Source: an uncultured Acetatifactor sp. (lineage in GTDB: Bacteria; Bacillota; Clostridia; Lachnospirales; Lachnospiraceae). From it: a DNA stretch of 57,526 bases. Made by a program: the position numbers and the translations under genes. Positions 24,503 to 33,398 of this stretch are shown here, piece after piece (positions within the stretch are counted from its first letter, which is position 1; each line of letters opens with the position of its first letter). The stretch is taken from assembly GCA_910585665.1 (NCBI GenBank), contig CAJUFI010000005.1:1-57526 (forward strand). The letters are read 5' to 3'. Below the pieces are notes generated by a model. It saw only the letters and a program-made list of their open reading frames with translations, searched no databases and was not told the origin of the DNA.

Positions 24503-24838
24503 ATGGATAAAATATATAAGGTCATTTTGGATGGCAGACAGTATGGCCTGTTGGAGAAAATGCTTTCTAGTGAAAGGGCGCATCAACTGGCACGGAACCA
24601 GTCCATCAATGGATATGAATTATTCTGGGATATGATAGAGTATATATGTTCGCCTGTTACGGATGGGTGGTGTACTTATGATGTGCTGTTGAATGAACTG
24701 GATGAGGAGCAGATAGGGTTGCTGAAGATTCTGACAGGGCAGGTATTCCCGAATGAGGAAGACTATTTTGTAAGGCAGATAGGAAAAGAATTTCATTGCA
24801 ACAGGGATTTTTCCGTTCTGATTGAATTGCGGTTTTAG
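24503..24838 (+). CDS. small uncharacterised protein inside the Wadjet operon
   Basis: A 111-residue frame with its own ribosome site (GGGTGGGGGC), 11 bp after jetA. It begins MDKIYKVILDGRQYGLLEKM and contains NGYELFWDMIEYI and LLNELDEEQIGLLKILTG, a mixed helical, acidic protein with no membrane part. I do not recognise the family. It could be an accessory regulator of the system or the intact first part of a longer protein: the reading frame continues after its TAG stop into a winged-helix-like segment (24839-24994). Confidence 0.65.
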   Translation: MDKIYKVILDGRQYGLLEKMLSSERAHQLARNQSINGYELFWDMIEYICSPVTDGWCTYDVLLNELDEEQIGLLKILTGQVFPNEEDYFVRQIGKEFHCNRDFSVLIELRF

Positions 24839-24994
24839 CATCGTGAAGTAATGAGGATTCTTTCGTGCCAGACGACAAAGGCCAGACTGGTCATAAAAGT
24901 GTTGGAAGCACAAGGCCTGATAAAAGCAATTCAGGGCAAAGGAAAGTACATCTTAAATGTAACTGGAGGAGCTGGAGAGGAATATGGCATATGA
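24839..24994 (+). pseudogene. winged-helix fragment in frame after the small ORF
   Basis: Directly after TAG (24836-24838), the same frame reads HREVMRILSCQTTKARLVI and then KVLEAQGLIKAIQGKGKYIL. This is the pattern of the C-terminal winged helix found on Fic or AAA-type regulators (LL-x(n)-T-KARLVKKL-x-E-x-GLI...GKGKY). An ATG at 24851 exists without a ribosome site. It looks like the tail of a gene that has lost its body, or of the upstream ORF cut by a nonsense mutation. It ends 11 bp inside jetB. Confidence 0.4.
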
Positions 24995-25865
24995 AATGGA
25001 AGACATCCGCACGGGGCAGGAGATTTTTTATTATCTGCTGGAGCACCATGAGATGAGCGAGGAGGCCCAGGAGCGGCTGTTCCGCAGCTATGCGGAGAAT
25101 GAGCGGATACAGAATCTGGTGAAGTCCCAGGGGGATGCGGCGGAGTGCGACATCGAGCGGTATGGGGACGTGGTGTACCTGATTCCCAGGGAGGACAATG
25201 CCTTTCTGGGGTTTTCCAAGGCGCAGCTGAAGCAGATTCTGTGCAAGTCGGGCGGGACGGACAAGGATTACTATCTGTCCCAGTTTGTCATATTGACTTT
25301 GCTGGTGGAGTTCTACGATGGACAGGGCGCCACCAGCAAGACAAGGGACTACATGCGCGTAGGCGAACTGCAGAACTGCATCTCCAGCCGCTTGCGGGAG
25401 GGCGCGGAGCGGGTCAGCGCAGAGATGGAAGAGGGTCAGGCTGCGGAAGAGAAACAGGCCTTGAAAGGGAAACAGGTCTCGAAAGGGAAACAGGTCTCGA
25501 AAGAGAAACAGGTCTCGAAAGAGAAACAGATCTCGAAAGAGAAACAGGCTGCGGAAGGGCAGCATGCTGTGGAAGAAAGGCTGGGAATCGCCTTTTCCAA
25601 TATGGTCGAGGCCTACGAAGCGCTGCGCTCCGATGAGAAAGGTTCCCGGGCCAAGACCACGAAAGAGGGCTTCCTCTACAATATCCTGAATTTCCTCCAG
25701 AAACAGGGGCTGATCGAGTACGTGGAGGAGGACGAGATGATCAAGACCACGAAGAAGCTGGACCAGTTCATGGACTGGAACCTGCTGAACCAGAACCATT
25801 TCCAGCGGGTGCGCAGAGTCCTGGAAGGAGAGCATTCCATGGAGGGGGAGTCGGCGGGCTCATGA
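24984..25865 (+). CDS. jetB: Wadjet subunit JetB (KITE-like)
   Basis: A 293-residue protein with two winged-helix-like halves, residues 1-130 and 185-293. The middle (about 155-190) is a lysine/glutamine-rich linker made by six copies of an 18-bp unit (SKEKQV). In Wadjet and MukBEF-like complexes the KITE dimer binds the kleisin. The C-terminal half (YNILNFLQKQGLIEYVEEDEM) has the family pattern I associate with JetB. The gene order and size fit. The expanded linker is a local peculiarity. Confidence 0.75.
   Translation: MAYEMEDIRTGQEIFYYLLEHHEMSEEAQERLFRSYAENERIQNLVKSQGDAAECDIERYGDVVYLIPREDNAFLGFSKAQLKQILCKSGGTDKDYYLSQFVILTLLVEFYDGQGATSKTRDYMRVGELQNCISSRLREGAERVSAEMEEGQAAEEKQALKGKQVSKGKQVSKEKQVSKEKQISKEKQAAEGQHAVEERLGIAFSNMVEAYEALRSDEKGSRAKTTKEGFLYNILNFLQKQGLIEYVEEDEMIKTTKKLDQFMDWNLLNQNHFQRVRRVLEGEHSMEGESAGS
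25449..25556 (+). repeat. 18-bp minisatellite inside jetB
   Basis: About six units of GAAACAGGTCTCGAAAGA-like sequence, differing at one to four positions, in frame. It encodes the (SKEKQV) linker. Confidence 0.85.
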
Positions 25866-25874
25866 GGGAAACGG

Positions 25875-26012
25875 ATGATTTTTAAAAGAGCTTATCCGAC
25901 TGGAAAACAACATAAATTGACTTTTTGGGAATTGCTTGGACTGTTCGGCAAATCGCCGGAGGACTTCGGATTTGAGCTTTGCGTGAATGCAGGGGATATG
26001 GAGGAACTATAA
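25875..26012 (+). CDS. 45-residue ORF between jetB and jetC
   Basis: It starts ATG at 25875 after GAGGGAAACGG and ends TAA. The text begins MIFKRAYPTGKQHKLTFWEL and ends ELCVNAGDMEEL. It is mixed hydrophobic and acidic, with no known family. It fills most of the gap before hairpin element B. It may be a real small protein, or a remnant of a gene once located here. Confidence 0.4.
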   Translation: MIFKRAYPTGKQHKLTFWELLGLFGKSPEDFGFELCVNAGDMEEL

Positions 26013-26026
26013 ATTTGATTCCGGAT

Positions 26027-26132
26027 TTAGGAACTGCCGGAAAATAATCTACGCATTTTGTTTAGAGTAAACCTGATAAAATCTGTAAATTTTGCAACAG
26101 GCTTGCGTAGGTTATTTGGAGGCATTTCCTTA
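26027..26132. repeat. 106-bp hairpin element, copy B, carrying the jetC ribosome site
   Basis: Ends TTAGGAACTGCC and GGCATTTCCTTA are imperfect inverted repeats; inside, AATAATCTACGCA pairs with TGCGTAGGTTATT. Same length and layout as copy A, but the stem bases are changed on both sides in a compensating way. GGAGG at 26117-26121 lies in the right arm, 10 nt before the jetC ATG at 26132, so folding would hide the ribosome site. Confidence 0.8.
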
Positions 26133-29100
26133 TGCCGCGGCAGAGCGGCATGGAGGTTGATGTGAGCAAGATAAACGCAGTCCGTCTGATTAATTTGAAT
26201 TATAACAACAACGCCATCCGCATCAGCGACGAGACCTTTCAGCTGCATGGGGAGAGCACCCTCCTGTCGCTGCGAAACGGCGGAGGAAAGTCCGTTCTGG
26301 TGCAGATGATGATGGCGCCTTTCGTCCACAGGCGGTACCAGAATGCCAAGGACCGCCCTTTTTCCAGCTATTTTACCACCAACAAGCCCACGTTCATCCT
26401 GGTGGAATGGAAGCTGGACCAGGGGGCTGGCTACGTGCTGACCGGCATGATGGTCCGCAGGAGCCAGGAAATCCTGGAGGAACGCATGGGAGAGGGACAT
26501 TCCCAGGATGAACTGGAAATCATCAATTTCATATCGGAATACAGAACAAGATGCCAGCAGGACATCCATCATCTTCCCGTGGTGGAGAAGACGAAAAAGG
26601 ATATCACGCTGAAAGGCTTTGCCGCCTGCAAACAGCTTTTCGAGACTTATAAACGGGAGCGCAGCGTTCCTTTCTTTTACTATGACATGAACAATCCGGC
26701 CCAGGCCAAGCAGTATTTCAACAAGCTGGCGGAGTACCAGATTTATTATAAGGAATGGGAGACCATCATCAAGAAGGTCAATCTGAAGGAGTCCGGCCTG
26801 TCGGATCTGTTCGCCGACTGCCGGGACGAGAAAGGCCTGATGGAGAAATGGTTCCTGGATGCCGTGGAGAACAAGCTGAACCAGGACAAGAACCGGATGA
26901 AAGAATTCCAGGGCATTATGGAAAAATATACCGGCCAGTACAAGGACAATCGGTCGAAAATCCAGCGCAGGGACACCATCCGCGCCTTTGGCCAGGAGAC
27001 GGAGCGGGTGCGGGAGCATGCTTTCCGTTATCGGGACGTGTCGGCGCAGCTTGCAGGCCAGAGAGCCCGCATAGGGGATTTCATCCGCAGGCTGCATGGC
27101 CTGGAGGGGCAGGAGCGGGAAAAGGCGGAGATGATGGAGCGTGAGATGGACCGGCTGGCTCAGGAACTGCATCGGCTGGAATACGAGAAGCTTTCCGGCG
27201 AGTATCACGAAATCGCCGACAGGGAGCGGTTTGCCCGGAGCAATCTGGAGATGCTGCGGATGGAAGAAGAGGGACTGGAGCGCAGGAGGGACGAGATTTC
27301 CCACAGGCTTCATGTGCTGGCCTGCGGAAAGCAGCAGGGGGATGTGGAGGAAAGCAGGCAGGAACTTGGCAGGGAGCAGCAGCGCCTGGATTTTTTCCGG
27401 GAGAAGAAAGAGAATCTGGAGCCGGAGAGGATGGCCCTTGGCGGTGGGCTTCGGCTGTATTATGAAGCGCTGCAGAAGAAGAACGGGCAGGAAAAGGAGC
27501 AGTGCCTGGGAGCGGTTGAGACTTTGCGGCAGGAGAAGCAGGAGGGGCTCCGGAAACTGGAAGAACTGCGGGGGACGGAGAGCAGCCTGACGGAGGAAGC
27601 GGGCGCGCTGCAGGCCAAAATCCGGATGTTCGACCAGGTGGAGGACAGATTCAACCAGGAGTATATGGAGACGGGGCGTTCCGGGGAGACGAGGCGTCCC
27701 ATGGAAGAAAAGCATTCCATGGAAGAAAAGCATTCCATGGGGGCCTGGAGCCGGAATCTCCTGGGAGAGTACGAGGCCGGTGCGCTGGAAATCAGGCAGG
27801 CGGAGTACGAGAAAGAGCAAAGCGCCACAGAAGCCCGCAGGCGCAGCGCGAAAAAGGACATAGAGCAGTATCGGGAACGGATCAAGGGCTGCCGAAGATT
27901 GGTGGAGGACAAGCTGGCGGAGAAGAGCCGCCTGGAATCTGCCGGAAAAGAACTGGAAAGGCAGCTGTCGGAGTATGAAAGAGAACTGGCGGAGCGAAGC
28001 GTCATTCTGCGGTATGCAGGTCTGGGGCAGGAGGATGTGTTCGACTCGGAGAAGCTGCTTGCCGCAGTGCAGAGAAAGCTTTTGGACACAGACATGGCAA
28101 GACAGGGGCTGGAGAAAGAGACTGACGGGCTGGAGAAAGAGCATCGCAAGCTTTCCAGGGGACAGGTGCTGGAATTGTCAGAGGAATTCCGCGGGATGCT
28201 GGAGGAGACTGGAATCCATTTCGTATACGGAATGGAATGGCTGCGGAAGAACCAGCTTTCACCGGAGCGGAATAAGCAGCTGGTAGCCAGACAACCGTTC
28301 CTCCCTTATTCCCTGATTTTGTCAAGGCAGGAACTGGAGCGGCTGAGGAATCTTCCGGACCAGGTCTATACCTCTGCGCCGGTGCCTGTCCTGATTCGTG
28401 AAGAATTGGAGGGGCAGGGGGAAACCATAAGCGGGCCGGTGCAGTCTTTCGATTCACTGCACTTTTATGTATGGTTTAACGATAACCTGCTGGAAGAAGA
28501 GAAGCTGGCGGCCATGCTCTCGGAGCTGGATGCCCGCATCCGGAAGCTGCGCAAATCCATCGACATCCGCAAGGCGGAATACACGGAATATATCGGCCAT
28601 CAGGAGAAGCTTAAGGGCCAGAAAGTCTCCAGGAGCGCCTATGAGACATTAAAGGAGGACATTGCCGGACAGGAGAAGGCGTTTGCCGGTCTGGAACAGG
28701 AGGTTTTAGGAAAAAGAGAAGAACTGGAAACTCTGGAAACCGGCCAGGCCAGACGGGAACAGGAGACGGCTGAACTGGACAAGTCGCTTGCCTATCAGAG
28801 CAGGCGGCTGGAGGATTTTGGGAGATTCTGTCAAAGCTACAGGGAATACCGGGAGAACAGCCGCCTCCTGGAGAAGAACCAGCGGGAAAAGGAGCGGGTG
28901 CGAAACCTCCAGAAGCTGGAACAGGAGAAGAACGCCAGGCGGGAGCAGGAGCTGGAAACGGAGAAGAACCGCCTGGCTGCGCTGGAGCGGGAGGGCGAGG
29001 TCTGTGGGGAGCGGTTGGTAAGATATCAGCAGTATCCGCTCCCGAAGCAGACGAAAGATTCATCCAGTGCCCGGTCTCCGGAAGAAAGCTTGATCGACGC

Positions 29101-30865
29101 CCAGTCCCGGGAAGAAAGTTCTGCTGCACAAATGACGGAAGACAGCCTGTCCGGCGCACAGCTCCCGAAAGAGAGTTTTTCTGTGGTGCAGCCCTTTACG
29201 CAGCTGCAGGCGAAAGAAGCCGAGAGCCGTTATGATATCATCACGAACGGCATCAGCGCGGAGCAAAAAGAACTGGAAGAGCGGGTCCGGGAAGCCCGGA
29301 AGCGGTACAGCAAGGCTTTGGAGGAACTGAAAGAGCTGGCGGGGAAGTTCTGCCTGAAAGAGACTGACTGGACATCGGTGCCTTACGATAAGAAAGAGGA
29401 GGCCCACCAGGAAATTCTGCTGGAAGACCAGAACCGGAAAATCGAAAAGCAGAACCGGCAGATTCATGAAGAGGAAATCAAATGCGCACTTTTACGTCAG
29501 GAAAAAGACGGTAAAACGAAACAGATAAAGGAGCGCTGCCAGAAAGAGGAACCGGTTCCCAAGGAGGAGATCCGGACCGTCCGCTTTGAGGACGCCATCA
29601 AAAAGCTGGAGTACGAACAGGAAGAAGCCCGGAAAGAGGAGAAGATGATTCATAAGAGACTGCAGACTTTCGAGAGCAATCTGGCAGCCCTGGCGGAGTA
29701 TGAGGAATTCGCCGCCGAGGAGCCTGCGGAATATCCCTCTGAGGGGCCGGGGGCCTACCGGCGCGGGGAATCGGCAGCAAACCATGGGTATCCTCCAGTG
29801 GTATGGGAATTTGAGTGGTCTGCCATCAGCGGCCCGGAGCTGACGAAGCAGAAAGGCATCCTGATCCGGGATTACAATGCCTATCAGGAGCAGCGCAGCG
29901 ACACGAGAGCGGCTCTGGAGCGGGAGCTGAACCGGATGATACGGATGGAAATCTTCGCGGAGGATTTTTACCAAAAGCCCCTGGAAGCCATGCTGCAGCT
30001 GACAGAGGACGCGGAGCGGGTCATCCGGCAGCTGGAGACTACAATCGCTTCTTATGAGAACCTGATGGAGAAGCTCCAGGTGGACATTTCGCTGGTGGAG
30101 AAAGAAAAAGAGAAGATTACGGAGCTTCTGGGGGATTACCTGAAAGAAGTCCATGAAAATCTGTGCAAAATCGACCGGAATTCCACCATAACCGTGCGGG
30201 AGCGGCCTGTGAAGATGCTGAAAGTGGAGCCGCCGGACTGGACAGAGAACGAAAATATGTTCGCCCTGCGGCTGCAGGATTATATCGACGATGTGACATC
30301 CAAGGGAATCGCGCTGCTGGAGGAGAACCAGAACTTACAGGAGTTCCTGGGCACCCGGATTACCACCAAAGGGCTTTACGACGCGGTGGTGGGAATCGGC
30401 AATGTGCAGATTCGGCTCTACAAGATAGAGGAGCAGCGGGAATATCCCATCACCTGGGCGGATGTGGCGAAGAATTCCGGCGGGGAGGGCTTCCTGTCGG
30501 CGTTCGTGATCCTGTCGGCGCTGCTTTACTATATGCGCAAGGACGACTCGGACATTTTCTCGGACAGGAATGAGGGAAAAGTCCTGCTGATGGACAATCC
30601 CTTTGCCCAGACCAACGCTTCCCATCTGCTGAAGCCCCTGATGGATATGGCGAAGAAAGCCAACACCCAGCTGATCTGCCTGTCAGGGCTGGGCGGGGAG
30701 TCCATCTACAACCGGTTCGACAATATCTATGTGCTGACATTGATCAGCGCGAACCTGCGAAACGACATGCAGTACCTGCGGGCGGAGCATATGCGGGGCT
30801 CGGAGGAGGAGACTGTGTTGGTGTCCCAGATTGAGGTGATGGAGCAGCAGGAGTTCGTGTTCTAA
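26132..30865 (+). CDS. jetC: Wadjet SMC subunit JetC
   Basis: A 1577-residue SMC/MukB-like ATPase, the DNA-extruding motor of Wadjet. Walker A is LRNGGGKS (47-54). Long coiled-coil arms span about 255-680 and 800-1350, with a hinge region between them. The ABC signature is NSGGEG (1448-1453), and Walker B is VLLMDNPF with D1488 (an Asn follows, where many SMCs have Glu). The C-terminus contains LICLSGLGGES, as in the JetC family. A short in-frame duplication (MEEKHS twice, near 27705-27740) and low-complexity Ser/Glu inserts around 970-1020 lengthen the arms. The start used is ATG 26132, with GGAGG in the hairpin element; ATG 26150 is the alternative. Confidence 0.9.
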   Translation: MPRQSGMEVDVSKINAVRLINLNYNNNAIRISDETFQLHGESTLLSLRNGGGKSVLVQMMMAPFVHRRYQNAKDRPFSSYFTTNKPTFILVEWKLDQGAGYVLTGMMVRRSQEILEERMGEGHSQDELEIINFISEYRTRCQQDIHHLPVVEKTKKDITLKGFAACKQLFETYKRERSVPFFYYDMNNPAQAKQYFNKLAEYQIYYKEWETIIKKVNLKESGLSDLFADCRDEKGLMEKWFLDAVENKLNQDKNRMKEFQGIMEKYTGQYKDNRSKIQRRDTIRAFGQETERVREHAFRYRDVSAQLAGQRARIGDFIRRLHGLEGQEREKAEMMEREMDRLAQELHRLEYEKLSGEYHEIADRERFARSNLEMLRMEEEGLERRRDEISHRLHVLACGKQQGDVEESRQELGREQQRLDFFREKKENLEPERMALGGGLRLYYEALQKKNGQEKEQCLGAVETLRQEKQEGLRKLEELRGTESSLTEEAGALQAKIRMFDQVEDRFNQEYMETGRSGETRRPMEEKHSMEEKHSMGAWSRNLLGEYEAGALEIRQAEYEKEQSATEARRRSAKKDIEQYRERIKGCRRLVEDKLAEKSRLESAGKELERQLSEYERELAERSVILRYAGLGQEDVFDSEKLLAAVQRKLLDTDMARQGLEKETDGLEKEHRKLSRGQVLELSEEFRGMLEETGIHFVYGMEWLRKNQLSPERNKQLVARQPFLPYSLILSRQELERLRNLPDQVYTSAPVPVLIREELEGQGETISGPVQSFDSLHFYVWFNDNLLEEEKLAAMLSELDARIRKLRKSIDIRKAEYTEYIGHQEKLKGQKVSRSAYETLKEDIAGQEKAFAGLEQEVLGKREELETLETGQARREQETAELDKSLAYQSRRLEDFGRFCQSYREYRENSRLLEKNQREKERVRNLQKLEQEKNARREQELETEKNRLAALEREGEVCGERLVRYQQYPLPKQTKDSSSARSPEESLIDAQSREESSAAQMTEDSLSGAQLPKESFSVVQPFTQLQAKEAESRYDIITNGISAEQKELEERVREARKRYSKALEELKELAGKFCLKETDWTSVPYDKKEEAHQEILLEDQNRKIEKQNRQIHEEEIKCALLRQEKDGKTKQIKERCQKEEPVPKEEIRTVRFEDAIKKLEYEQEEARKEEKMIHKRLQTFESNLAALAEYEEFAAEEPAEYPSEGPGAYRRGESAANHGYPPVVWEFEWSAISGPELTKQKGILIRDYNAYQEQRSDTRAALERELNRMIRMEIFAEDFYQKPLEAMLQLTEDAERVIRQLETTIASYENLMEKLQVDISLVEKEKEKITELLGDYLKEVHENLCKIDRNSTITVRERPVKMLKVEPPDWTENENMFALRLQDYIDDVTSKGIALLEENQNLQEFLGTRITTKGLYDAVVGIGNVQIRLYKIEEQREYPITWADVAKNSGGEGFLSAFVILSALLYYMRKDDSDIFSDRNEGKVLLMDNPFAQTNASHLLKPLMDMAKKANTQLICLSGLGGESIYNRFDNIYVLTLISANLRNDMQYLRAEHMRGSEEETVLVSQIEVMEQQEFVF

Positions 30866-31228
30866 GAGGCGCGGCAGTGGGATACGCAGGCTGGCACAGG
30901 CTCCCGGCATTTGCGGAAGAAATCCGGGCAAAAGGAAAGGGCCTGGCCTGGGCAAAAGGGTTTGACAGGCTGCCGGGATGTGGCTGTAGCATATGATGCG
31001 GTGAAGTGATGCTTGCTGTCATAGGATTGGAGCAGGTGGAGTACAGGCTTTGCGTCGGAGAAGTTGTCTGTTTGCTGGTTTCAGGATATCATGTTGGCGC
31101 AGAAGGGCATTGTGCCGGAGCCTGGTTCCATATGCCCCGAAGTGACTTTATAACTTTTATGGCATACCAAAGGAAAAACGAAATAAAGAATATAAGTGAT
31201 TTGATTACTGTCTGTCGGAGGAACGGAA
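30866..31228. other. intergenic region between jetC and the MATE gene
   Basis: No gene I can support; one 77-codon frame (31006-31239) has no ribosome site and no family look. TTGACA at 30961 lacks a good -10 at the right distance. No clear terminator follows jetC. Confidence 0.4.
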
Positions 31229-32617
31229 ATGCGGCATGAAATGACATATGAGGAAAAGTACCAGATGATGGTGGAGACCCCGGTGAACAAGCTGATCCCC
31301 AGGCTGGCTGTGCCCACGATTATCAGCATGCTGATAACCTCCATCTACAACATGGCGGACACCTTTTTCGTAAGCCAGCTGAGCACCAGCGCTTCCGGCG
31401 CCGTGGGGGTCAACTTCTCCCTGATGGCCATGATCCAGGCCATCGGCTTTACTTTAGGGATGGGAAGCGGGAACTATATGTCCCGGATGCTGGGTGAGAA
31501 GAAGGACGAAAAGGCCCAGAAGGCCTGCTCCACGGCAGTGTATACGGCATTTGTCTTCGGCCTGCTGCTGGCGGTCTTCGGTATCTGGAACATAGAGTCT
31601 CTGGTGCGTGTGTTGGGAGCGACGGAAACGATTGCACCTTTCGCAAAGGATTATGGGCGCTATATCCTGATTGCCGCGCCCTATATGACGGTGTCCTTTG
31701 TCTTCAACAACCACTTGCGTGCCCAGGGAAACGCGGCGCTGTCCATGATTGGCATCACCACCGGGGGCGTGCTGAATGTCATATTGGATCCTATCCTGAT
31801 TTTCGGGTTCGAAATGGGAATCTCAGGCGCTGCCATTGCCACGATTGTCAGCCAGTTCGTCAGCTTCCTGATTCTGCTGGCCCTGGTGATTCGCTCCGGG
31901 AACGTATTGAAACCCCATCCGAAATACTTCACCATGGAGGGATGGGTGTTCAAAGAAATCCTGTCCGCGGGGATGCCTACTTTAGGGCGGCAGGGGCTGG
32001 CCAGCGTGGCTTCGGTGCTTTTGAACGTGGCTTCCTCCGGGTTCGGGGACGCGGCGGTGGCGGCCATGTCCATCGTCACCAGAATCATGATGTTCATCAA
32101 TTCGGCCCTGATCGGCTTCGGACAGGGTTTCCAGCCGGTGTGCGGCTTCAATTTCGGGGCGAAGCGGTACGGGCGGGTGCTGGAGGCCTATTATTTCTGC
32201 CTGAAAGTGGCTTTCGTGTTCCTGACCGTCATGGCGGTGGTGATGTTCGCTGTGTCTAACCCCATCATGAGGATGTTCCGGCGGGAGGACGCGGAGGTGA
32301 TCCGGATCGGGGCGCTGGCGCTGAAGATGCAGTGCGTGCTGCTGCCGGTGCAGTCCTTTACCATCATCGGGAACATGCTGACACAGTCCATCGGCTACAG
32401 CTTCCGGGCCACGCTGACGGCCATCGGGAAGCAGGGGCTGTTCTTCATCCCGGCCATATTGATTCTGCCGGGGATTTATGGCGTGCCGGGGCTGCAGCTG
32501 GCCCAGCCGGTGGCCGATCTGCTGACTTTTATCCTGACCCAGGCAATCGTAGTGATGGTTCTGAAAGAATTGAAGGAAATGGACAAGAATGGTAAGGAAT
32601 CGCGGCAGGAGGGTTGA
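31229..32617 (+). CDS. MATE-family efflux transporter
   Basis: A 462-residue membrane protein with twelve predicted helices in two homologous halves. It has the opening PVNKLIPRLAVPTIISMLI, then YNMADTFFVSQL and GMGSGNYMSRMLGEK. The second half shows GFGQGFQPVCGFNFGAKRYGRV, typical of the MATE/DinF group. Such proteins export drugs or metabolites in exchange for Na+ or H+. GGAGGAACGG precedes the ATG. The next gene overlaps its end by 29 bp, so they are co-expressed. Substrate unknown. Confidence 0.93.
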   Translation: MRHEMTYEEKYQMMVETPVNKLIPRLAVPTIISMLITSIYNMADTFFVSQLSTSASGAVGVNFSLMAMIQAIGFTLGMGSGNYMSRMLGEKKDEKAQKACSTAVYTAFVFGLLLAVFGIWNIESLVRVLGATETIAPFAKDYGRYILIAAPYMTVSFVFNNHLRAQGNAALSMIGITTGGVLNVILDPILIFGFEMGISGAAIATIVSQFVSFLILLALVIRSGNVLKPHPKYFTMEGWVFKEILSAGMPTLGRQGLASVASVLLNVASSGFGDAAVAAMSIVTRIMMFINSALIGFGQGFQPVCGFNFGAKRYGRVLEAYYFCLKVAFVFLTVMAVVMFAVSNPIMRMFRREDAEVIRIGALALKMQCVLLPVQSFTIIGNMLTQSIGYSFRATLTAIGKQGLFFIPAILILPGIYGVPGLQLAQPVADLLTFILTQAIVVMVLKELKEMDKNGKESRQEG

Positions 32618-33398
32618 GACGGAACAGAGGAAACCCCAAAATGTAATAAATGATTTTACGGATATATGCAGAAGAATCCTGGGGGAGAACCTGGTGGGCG
32701 TTTATCTGCACGGCTCGGCGGCCATGGGATGCTTCCATCCGAAGCTGAGCGACCTGGATTTCATCGCGGTAGTAGAGGAAAGCGTCCCGGACGCGGCAAA
32801 GCTGGACTTCCTGGGGGAGCTGGTTCCCTTACATGCGCAGGCCCCGGCCAAGGGGATAGAGATGAGCATCGTCAGGAGGGAATTCTGTGAGCGCTTTGCC
32901 TATCCCACGCCTTTCGAACTGCACTTTTCCGCGATGCACCTGAACCGGCTCCTGAAAAATCCTCAGGCGTATGCAAAAGAGATGAAAGGCACAGACAGAG
33001 ACCTGGCGGCGCATTTTACCGTTCTGAAAAAATGCGGAATCGTGCTTTGGGGAAAACGGATAGAGGCGGTATTCGGAGCGGTCCCGCCGGAGGCCTACAC
33101 GGACAGCATCTGCGGCGACATTGAAAATGCCCCAGAGGAGATCGCGGAAAACCCCATGTACATGACGCTGAACCTGTGCAGGGTGCTCGCCTGGCTGCAG
33201 AAGGGAGCGATTCTGTCCAAACGGGAGGGCGGAGAATGGGGGCTAGCCGCACTGCCGCAGGAGTTCCGCGGCCTGCCAGCCCTTGCGCTGCGCTGCTATG
33301 AAGCCGGAGAGGAAATGAAGATAGAGCCGGAGGCCGGCAAGCGATTCGCGGCGTATATGAAAAAAGAAATTTTGCGGATTCGTTACGGCCGGGAGTGA
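32589..33398 (+). CDS. aminoglycoside-adenylyltransferase-like nucleotidyltransferase
   Basis: A 269-residue protein of the ANT(9)/ANT(3'')-like group with a C-terminal DUF4111-type helical domain. The polymerase-beta nucleotidyltransferase core is YLHGSAAMGCF, followed by SDLDFI at about residues 38-56, giving the GS...DxD metal site. Whether it modifies a drug cannot be read from the sequence. It overlaps the MATE gene by 29 bp, and two more nucleotidyltransferases follow. An export pump plus a modifying enzyme would make sense as a resistance pair, but this is inference. Confidence 0.8.
   Translation: MVRNRGRRVETEQRKPQNVINDFTDICRRILGENLVGVYLHGSAAMGCFHPKLSDLDFIAVVEESVPDAAKLDFLGELVPLHAQAPAKGIEMSIVRREFCERFAYPTPFELHFSAMHLNRLLKNPQAYAKEMKGTDRDLAAHFTVLKKCGIVLWGKRIEAVFGAVPPEAYTDSICGDIENAPEEIAENPMYMTLNLCRVLAWLQKGAILSKREGGEWGLAALPQEFRGLPALALRCYEAGEEMKIEPEAGKRFAAYMKKEILRIRYGRE

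Noticed and set aside
26027..28144. Very long minus-strand open frame opposite jetC
   Set aside because: It is rich in Leu, Pro, His and Gln, as expected of a shadow of a GC-rich coiled-coil gene; it has no start context and no family.
31006..31239. 77-codon frame before the MATE gene
   Set aside because: No ribosome site, no family pattern, and it runs past the MATE start.
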